The notes beneath the pieces are model-generated. The model was not told the origin of the DNA. It searched no databases and saw nothing but the letters and a program-made list of their open reading frames with translations. This document shows, one piece after another, positions 57,480-64,000 of a stretch of 64,000 nucleotides of DNA. Origin of the DNA: Phragmites australis (lineage: Eukaryota > Streptophyta > Magnoliopsida > Poales > Poaceae); the NCBI RefSeq assembly GCF_958298935.1, contig NC_084932.1, positions 16,781,501 to 16,845,500 on the forward strand, written 5' to 3'. The position numbers and the translations under genes were made by a program. Each line of letters starts with the position of its first letter. Position 1 is the stretch's first letter.

Positions 57480-60400
57480 TGCCTTAAACTCCGCCCAATT
57501 TTGCCCCGTCCATGCAGAAGTGGTTGACCATATCCTTGCAATATGGAATAAAATTCTGGGTCTTGCTACTCACAGACCCACTGAATAGGAGGCTCTGACT
57601 GAGTATCGGAGACAGAATAGTGGTACAGATACGATCCAGAACTACTCTCCATGCCATAGTTGCTGGAATAGCTCCCACTATCTTATGGTCCATCGTGGCC
57701 ACCCTGTATGATATGCCTTTGTGAGGATGGGGCACCGTGGTCCTGGTCCTATGTGGCATGTGAAAACTGACTCTCACCAGTGAATTGCACGGGAACAACG
57801 ACAGAGGATGGGCATGGAGGAGCATCGTCGCCTTGACCATCATCGTCACAGCTATCTGTCTTTGAGCTACTGTCATTCGATTCTTGGTAAGTTTGGCTCT
57901 TTGGGTCACTATCCGTACTCTCAGTGCTTTGCACTTATCTTTTGACCTTACCCTTAATCTTCTTGCTATTCTTTGTATGCGCTATTTGCTTCTTTCTCTT
58001 TCCCATGTGTGTCACCTACCACTTTAGCAGCTCACTGTTGTAAATCTTGTGGATTTGTTGTGTCTGTCACCAGGTGAGTTGGCAGGGGTATGTTGCTGTT
58101 TGTGTCCTCCTCATCAAGTTCAGGGAGTAGCATTTGATTTACCGGTCTCCATCTAGTCTCGGAGCGGATTGTTCTCCTCATTCAATGTGAGCTCCATAAG
58201 CCGCTTAAATGGATCATCATCAACAGTCAACCTGATGTCTGCATCCAAATTGTTCTGTATTCTCAGGTTGTAATTGACATATACCAACTTATGGAGCTTC
58301 TTGTAGCTTAAGCGGTTGCGAACTTCCGTGTGGATAAATACAAATGTACTCCAGTTCCTCTCACACCTACTAGATGAAGCGCACTGAGAGATTAGGTGCC
58401 TGGCAAGCATTGTTAGTGTAGGTGTAGAAGATCCATACATTGACCACCATTGCGCTGCAAGTAGGTAAAGTGATATAAGGGTTGGAAAAGTAGATAAAGT
58501 GATGCAACGATTAGATATGTCAACGCAATTCATACCAGGTTGAGTCCTGCCATCACAAGCCATCCGTGAAGCGAGCAGACCTGCGAACGATAGAGACTTT
58601 GTCCGATATGTTTCAACTTCAATAAGTGCTTTCGCGGTAGTACTAACATCGGTCATCCTCTCGAATGTCGCCCGGAGATCTTCGAACAAGTTTGGACCCG
58701 TGCTATACGCATAATGCGTGCGGGGGTTCAGGGCAGCCGCTGCAAGTTGATGATCGAAGCATTAGTACCATAAGCATTAGAACCATAAGCATTAGTACAA
58801 TAAGACTGCAAGTGGTAGAGTGTATCACCAGCATTCATGTAGGTCCCATTCGTTAGGTCATGCATTCTGCGCTCAATAATTGCCATGTACTTTTCAAAAG
58901 AATCCCTATCATTGCGATGCAACGAATTGTACTTCTGCTTGACAACGGTGTATCTCAGGAGCACCTCACTCAATGTTGGCACCTTATCTTGATCAGCAAA
59001 TCAAAGGAATGCATACAATGGCTGAACGGAATCGACAACTATTTTAAGATTATCCCACCATGGTAAGCTGGATAGGCAACTATGTGCATATCTCCTAATA
59101 TCATAACTAATGTAGCGAGACTACTGGAGCTCACTAGATGCCATCCATTGCATGAACCTATCCTTTCGGCATTCCACCTCACCAACTCCCCACCAATCGC
59201 GGCCTTCATCATTTCATGTAGCTTTGAATGATTGTACAGCCATCGCGATATGGACCTTGCACTTTGAATGATCATGTCGTGTTTTCTAAATTCGCCAACT
59301 GGTTTCAAAATTAAATTTATCGTATGAGCCACACAAGACTGCCACGCGATAGCAGGATATTCCCTTCTGAGAACCTGACAGGCCTTCTTATAGTTAGATC
59401 CGTTATCAGTCACGATCTGCACAATATTTTGTGACCCCAAATCATTGACCACTGCTCTTATCTCCTACATAAAAGAATCAACCAAATAAATATGCAACAA
59501 TTAAAATACTATGTGACCAACTTAGCGAAATAATGTACCTTGTTCAAATACTTTGCATCTTGACTGTAGCCAGTCGCATCTATGGACTTGTGAAAAAACA
59601 TACGACCATTGCAATATAAGAGGAAATTAACAATACTTATGTGCGTTGGTCCAGTCCATGAATCACACATGATGGTCATATCATACTCTGGCCATTCAAT
59701 GCACTCTCATTCTCATCCAGATACTTACCATCTACATCCCGGTCAGTTGGAGATGGTACACTCTCACCTGGTACAGAACAAATGATTATAAGTCAAAAAG
59801 AAAGAAATATGACAACAATAAATTCATTACAAACTTAATCACTCACCCTATTTCTGTGTTTCTTTCACTACAACAACCAAGAATGCATCGTCCGCCCTTC
59901 TACCAGGAATGCTTGAAGTGTGGAAAAATTTGGACCATACCAAACCAATAGCTTCCTTCACTTTCTTTCCCTTCGCACTCCATGACCTGGTGTCAATCCT
60001 CGGCTCCGCTGGGGCTTTTGCTACAGTAATATTGTAATCTCTGACACTTGGTGGTGGTTTCCTTGTTAAAGATGCTCTTCTAAGCATCCTCTTTAACACA
60101 TTGCATTCTCTATCACTACCACTGCCACCTCCATGCTCGTAGGACTCACCTACTCTCCTCTTGAACTCTTCCTCATCCCTCGACCGAGCCATGACACGCT
60201 GCACCTATTTCTCTTCCGTGTCCTCATTATCACTTGTCAAATCTACTTGAACTCTTGCTGACTCTTGCCTTCGAAACCTCTTCTCAGCCTTTTTCTTCCT
60301 CTTATCTCTTGCCCTATCCAGCTCACGTCTGAAATAATCACACATATCTGGAGGCATCCTATCACAATGTATAATATTCGATCCACAGCCTGCTAAATGT

Positions 60401-60510
60401 TCTTTCAACCTTGTGGCACCACCGCCTTTGTTTTCCTAATTGCAATAATTGCACCTAAACCCCAGGGCAAAATTATCCCCGTGCTGCCACACCACATCTC
60501 TATCTGCCAT
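57480..60510 (-). pseudogene. hAT transposase (BED finger, DUF659, dimerisation domain), decayed
   Basis: Start MADRDVVWQHGDNFALGFRC at 60510, with a BED-type finger (C-x2-C ... RLKEHLAGCG). A basic region follows ('ARDKRKKKAEKRFRRQ'), then DUF659 ('YDMTIMCDSWTGPTHISIVN', 'FFHKSIDATGYSQDAKYLNK', 'QIVTDNGSNYKKACQVL') and the dimerisation domain ('AAQWWSMYGSSTP', 'SSSRCERNWSTFVFIHTEVR', 'NRLSYKKLHKLVYVNYNLRI'). Two introns with GT-AG ends keep the frame: 59465-59538 (74 bp) and 58455-58535 (81 bp). An acidic/Ser-rich C-terminus runs to about 57480. It is broken by stops (after NYCN near 60440 and after EDTEEK at 60205) and shifts (near 59710 and 58730). The protein would cut and paste the element by its terminal repeats. 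Confidence 0.8.
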
Positions 60511-60642
60511 CGATTAGTTTGTATTGTCTCTGTTGGAAGAAGAAAACTCAATGGTTAACCTACTAATAATTATGTCCATACATGTTAAATTGATAAACAT
60601 GTGTTGTCATGTTGCTAGTCATGCATAAATATCTCATGAAAC

Positions 60643-61105
60643 AATTAACTTGAATGAATATTAACAACATTTGCCAGTACAAGGTAACCGATAGAATATG
60701 GTTGATAACCGAGTGAATCAACCAGTAAATCATCCTAATCGACCATACAATGAACTACCGCCCTACTAATAACGATTACCGAACTTATTACACGAAAAAC
60801 CGCTAGTAAATGGTCCATTAACTTGAACGAATATTAACAACATTTACCAGTACAAGATAACCGACACAATAGGGTCGATAACCGAGCGAATCAACCACTA
60901 AATCTTCCTAATCGACTACACAAAGAACTGACGTCCTACTAATAATGATTATCGAACATATTACACGAAAAATCGCTAGTAAATAGTCAATAACCGAGCG
61001 AATCAAGCACTACATCGTCATAATCAAGCGCACAAGTAACTACCGCCCACCTCGCCACGATTACTGATCGAATTACACGAGAAATCGTAAGGAAAAACGC
61101 GGTTA
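60643..61105. repeat. Tandem repeat, about 173-bp unit, 2.6 copies, in the hAT end
   Basis: Units start 'attaacttgaatgaatattaa' at 60643 and 'attaacttgaacgaatattaa' at 60817; a third partial unit aligns from about 60985 ('ataaccgagcgaatc' at 60705, 60878 and 60990). Each unit holds several ATAACCGA motifs. It lies between the transposase start and the right terminus, where hAT transposase-binding repeats usually are. Confidence 0.75.
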
Positions 61106-61663
61106 CCGAATAGGAGTCGTCGATAATCGCTCTGTGTCAGGGAGTCCACGTTGCTCTTCGAAGTTGGATGATAACCGCTGCGATGCAGTCAGTTACCGAC
61201 CCTATTCGCTCGAGAATCGCCACTCGGTCGTCTGATTTCTGTCGGGGTGCCACGGATTTGGCCGACCGGGCGCCGTTGCTTTGCTTTTGGCTATAGAGAG
61301 GAGCGCGGGGAAAGTTCTCTGAGCACAGAGCTGACCAGAACGCTGAGCAACCTTATCCCTTCCAGCTGGGTCGAAACGGGCCGATTTTACTATGCATTCG
61401 GCCTGTTTTGGCCTTTTAAGTTTTTCAGCCCTTTTAACCGATCACCGCACTTTGATCAGCTATTTGATGATGCAAACGATATGTTTTTTAAAAATTCTTT
61501 GCACAGATACTCTTAGCATTACCTCTAGTTTTTTATGATTTTTTTATAAATTTTTTGAATCTTTTCAAAATCATTTTAAATTTTTTAATTAAAATTTGAT
61601 TACCAGTTACAAAACCGAACCGGACCGAGTGATCGATTACCACGCATTTCAAACGGTAACGGA

Positions 61664-61688
61664 CTCATTTTTCAACCCTGAGCTTAAT
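61664..61688. repeat. Right terminus of the hAT element and candidate target duplication
   Basis: 'ctcatttttcaaccctg' (61664-61680) is the terminal repeat. 'agcttaat' (61681-61688) would be the target copy. Confidence 0.6.
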
Positions 61689-61930
61689 AAATAATATAGA
61701 GAATAGAAACATAGGATGCACGGCGCACGCCGCACGCAAGATGCTCCGCATCGAACGGCAGACGGAGCGCCGCGAGTCCGAGCATATCTATATAATAATA
61801 TCCCCACCCACCCACTCAACCCATCTCTGCAATTCCCAATCTGCCCTCGTCAATCTCGGTGCGCCGTAGAGCAAGGTAGGGTTTCGTCCCCTTCCACGAC
61901 CGTCCCGATCCGGCGGCTCCATCCACCCCC
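61689..61930 (+). promoter_or_regulatory. SKP1 core promoter and 5' untranslated region
   Basis: A TATA box 'ctatataataat' lies at about 61788-61799, so transcription probably starts near 61820-61830. A CT/C-rich leader ('ccccacccacccactcaacc') follows, leaving about 100 nt of 5' UTR. Only about 108 bp separate the TATA box from the hAT end; more distal promoter elements must lie in or beyond the transposon. Confidence 0.65.
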
Positions 61931-63818
61931 ATGGCGGCAGAGGGCGAGAAGAAGGTGATCACGCTCAAGAGCTCCGACGGCGAGGAGTTCGAGGTGGAGG
62001 AGGCGGTGGCGATGGAGTCGCAGACCATCCGCCACATGATCGAGGACGACTGCGCTGACAACGGCATCCCGCTCCCCAACGTCAACTCCAAGATCCTCTC
62101 CAAGGTCATCGAGTACTGCAACAAGCACGTCCACGCCGCCGCCGCCGCGGCCGCAGCTTCCAAGGCCGGCTCCGACGACGCGAGCGCTGCTGCCGCCCCG
62201 GCCACCAACAGCACTGCCGCCTCCGGCGAGGACCTCAAGAACTGGGACGCCGACTTCGTCAAGGTCGACCAGGCCACCCTCTTCGACCTCATCCTGGTGC
62301 GGCCTCCCGTCTCCCCTCCCTTCTCTTCCCGTGCTATCTGTCTGCGTATCGGAAGAAATTAGATCTGAGATTCGTTAGGGTTCAGATGTATTCATACAGA
62401 TCTGGATCTGTTTCTGGTTCAAAGCATATTACTTTGTGCAGATTGCAGAGTGTAGGTTGTTGTTACTCGATTGCTACACAATAGTACAGCATTATAGTAG
62501 ATTGGATTAGGACTATCTAATGTATGATGCTAATTATAGAAACTGTGTACATAGAGATTATGTCAGGAAGGAACATGATATCTATTAGATGTATGATTGC
62601 CACCGTCTAGTAATAAATTAACTGGTACTCTTGTGGTGTTATATTCTTCCCGTGCTTGTTGGTAAGACGTTGTATTGCTTTGGTTATCTTTTCTTGTCAG
62701 TCATCCTTGTAGACAGCTATTATCTGTGACGACAGTGAGTCACTGCAATGGATCTGAAGTTCGTGTTTATGGTGTTGCACTGTTACCCTTCTATTAGGAA
62801 CATAGCTACATGGCACTATTGTCTCTTGATTTTTTTTATCAAATAGGTTAGGGTCTCCCTCACTTTTGTTCCGTGTGCCACTCGGCCTTTGTGTCTATCC
62901 ACATCAGACTCTTTAGATGCATTTCCTTTATTATTTTTTATTGTTAATGCTTGTTATTTTTGTGCATATTTCACAATCTTATAGCATTGTGGTAGATTAG
63001 AGATGCCTTTATTGTGCTAGTTACGGAAATTATGGCTATGATACCCCTTTTGAGCTTGTTCATAGGTGATTGGCTTGGCTTGACTAACTTTATTACATGG
63101 TGAGAATTAATTTGCCGAGTTACAGCACAGGGCACCATTGTGTTGATTTGTTTTAGTCGAAAAAGTTATGTTCTGCTCACTTTTGTTTTGAGCATTTGTT
63201 TTAATTGTTAAACTTATAGCTATTGTTTTATTACTTGCAAGAGTATATTTTACTATTTCTTTGCATGTGTACTACTTGTTTGTTTGTTTACTTATTTTCC
63301 CTGGATTGCACTGAACATGCACCCGTTAAGTAATTAAGATAACATTATTCACCTGGTGCTAGAATTTTTATGGTATAGTTCTATTCTTTTCACAAAAATG
63401 GGTGGTATCTGTTCAACTTAGCTTATTTGTGTTCTTTAACCTGGGGAAAGTTTCTTGTCTGGCTTGTTCTTTAGAACTAGTATTTATGCACACCTTCTTT
63501 TGCATAGATTTAAGATAAACAGGCCTTATGTCTTTCTTTCATTTTGATGATGGTCTATCAATCTGCTTTTGCTGTTATTTGCCGTTCCTGACAGTAATTG
63601 TTGATTCTGACACCCTCCTTTTGTTTTCCTTTCCACTTTCTCAGGCTGCAAACTATCTCAACATCAAGGGACTGCTCGACCTCACCTGCCAGACCGTTGC
63701 TGACATGATCAAGGGCAAGACTCCTGAGGAGATCCGCAAGACCTTTAACATCAAGAATGACTTCACCCCCGAGGAGGAAGAGGAGATCCGCAGGGAGAAC
63801 CAGTGGGCCTTTGAGTAG
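61931..63818 (+). CDS. SKP1: SKP1-like SCF ubiquitin-ligase subunit (two exons)
   Basis: Exons 61931-62296 and 63645-63818 join in frame to 179 residues; the intron (62297-63644) has GT and AG ends (ATCCTG/GTGCGG ... TTTCTCAG/GCTGCA). Residues 7-67 form the SKP1 POZ fold that binds cullin-1 ([20 protein letters not shown], then [15 protein letters not shown]). Residues 68-100 are an Ala/Ser-rich linker, and 101-179 the C-terminal SKP1 domain that holds F-box proteins ([40 protein letters not shown]). It ends with the family's ENQWAFE. Length and both ends are normal. SKP1 links F-box proteins to CUL1 in nucleus and cytoplasm for protein ubiquitination. The first in-frame ATG (ccccATGGCGG) is used. 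Exon 1 is strongly GC-rich, as in many grass genes. No inactivating change is seen. Confidence 0.95.
62297..63644 (+). other. Intron of the SKP1 gene
   Basis: 1348 bp, T-rich, with GT-AG ends and a pyrimidine-rich acceptor ('tttgttttcctttccactttctcag'). No transposon or RNA gene is recognised inside. The position, between the Leu-122 codon and the AANYLNIK block, is where SKP1 genes often have their intron. Confidence 0.9.
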
Positions 63819-64000
63819 GGAAGCGTTCAAGGCTTGATCTCCTTGTTGTCTAGATTTCGTCGTATCTACTACCTTGGTATGGTCTGCATTTATGTGTCCG
63901 CATAATGTTTGTAAGTATTTTTATGGGTGAAACTGATGTGATCACAGTTCCGTACTTCTGAGTCACTTATATCTAGTTAAATATCATGACTCAGGTGGCT
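63819..64000 (+). other. 3' untranslated region of SKP1
   Basis: It follows the stop TAG (63816-63818). No AATAAA is seen before the window ends; 'ataatgtttgtaagt' near 63902 could serve as an upstream poly(A) signal. The cleavage site cannot be set from the sequence. Confidence 0.5.

Larger units (their letters stand above)
56691..61680 (-). mobile_element. hAT-superfamily DNA transposon
   Basis: The right end finishes with '...ttttcaaccctg' (rc CAGGGTTGAAAAATGAG), a typical hAT terminus. Next to it is AGCTTAAT (61681-61688), the right length for an 8-bp target duplication. The left end is less clear: 'ggcttacc' precedes 'atttgaggctcggttac' near 56692, so the left inverted repeat and target copy are mutated or truncated. 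Both ends are rich in TAACCG/CGGTTA motifs. A BED finger/DUF659/hAT-C transposase gene lies between on the - strand. Confidence 0.75.

Noticed and set aside
60643..61105. 173-bp tandem repeat considered as a centromeric satellite
   Set aside because: Only 2.6 copies, located inside a hAT element and sharing motifs with both its ends.
62281..62362. Alternative end of SKP1 by reading through the exon 1 donor ([12 protein letters not shown]...)
   Set aside because: The spliced form restores the conserved AANYLNIK...WAFE end with GT-AG borders; the read-through tail has no family support.

Overview
The window is plant nuclear DNA, almost certainly from a grass. About 61.7 kb of it is nested, mostly dead LTR retrotransposons plus one hAT DNA transposon. 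At the right edge there is a single intact host gene, a SKP1-type SCF ubiquitin-ligase subunit with a very GC-rich first exon and one intron. The retroelement families (Tat-type Ty3/gypsy, Tekay-like chromoviruses, Sirevirus-type Ty1/copia) and the monocot-style gene composition point to Poaceae; I cannot name the species.

Layout. (1) 1-9845 is Tat-type gypsy element T1 on the + strand: end of the 5' LTR, decayed gag and protease, no pol, an antisense accessory gene at 5790-8590, and a 3' LTR at 9277-9845. A 2.57-kb copia LTR (3177-5745, - strand) sits inside it. (2) 9846-10757 and 21905-22323 are gag and RT pieces of a second Tat element, T2. T1 probably inserted into T2 gag. A tandem of two chromovirus copies, A and B (10757-21904), sharing one LTR, lies between the T2 pieces. 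(3) 22362-28892 is a Sirevirus-like copia element cut off at its 5' side but with integrase, RT, RNase H, the extra downstream ORF, polypurine tracts and a 3' LTR. (4) 28893-48454 is a third Tat element, T3, on the - strand (5' LTR at 47917-48454). Its gag is split by a 4-kb solo LTR (34109-46379, 5-bp target duplication TCTTC). That LTR is itself split by full-length chromovirus C (37702-45971, duplication ATGTG). (5) 48546-53537 is a copia element (D) on the - strand with 5' LTR, gag and protease; a 1.03-kb solo LTR (50391-51420, duplication TCATG) that still encodes a polyprotein tail is inserted in its gag. (6) About 53870-56690 is the 3' part of a fourth Tat element, T4, again with antisense-gene remnants. 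(7) About 56691-61680 is a hAT transposon with a decayed transposase on the - strand. (8) 61689-64000 is the SKP1 gene, whose TATA box lies about 108 bp from the hAT end.

None of the transposase or polyprotein genes is intact. Element C is closest: one reading frame from gag to integrase, interrupted by a few stops and one deletion. Most inactivating stops look like C-to-T or G-to-A changes, as expected for methylated, silenced elements. The A and B copies let this be seen directly within the window.

I do not see a clearly new biological system. The best candidates for something under-described are the antisense accessory gene of the Tat elements, the arrays of short quasi-palindromes in LTRs of three unrelated families, and the polyprotein tail encoded inside the solo LTR at 50391.
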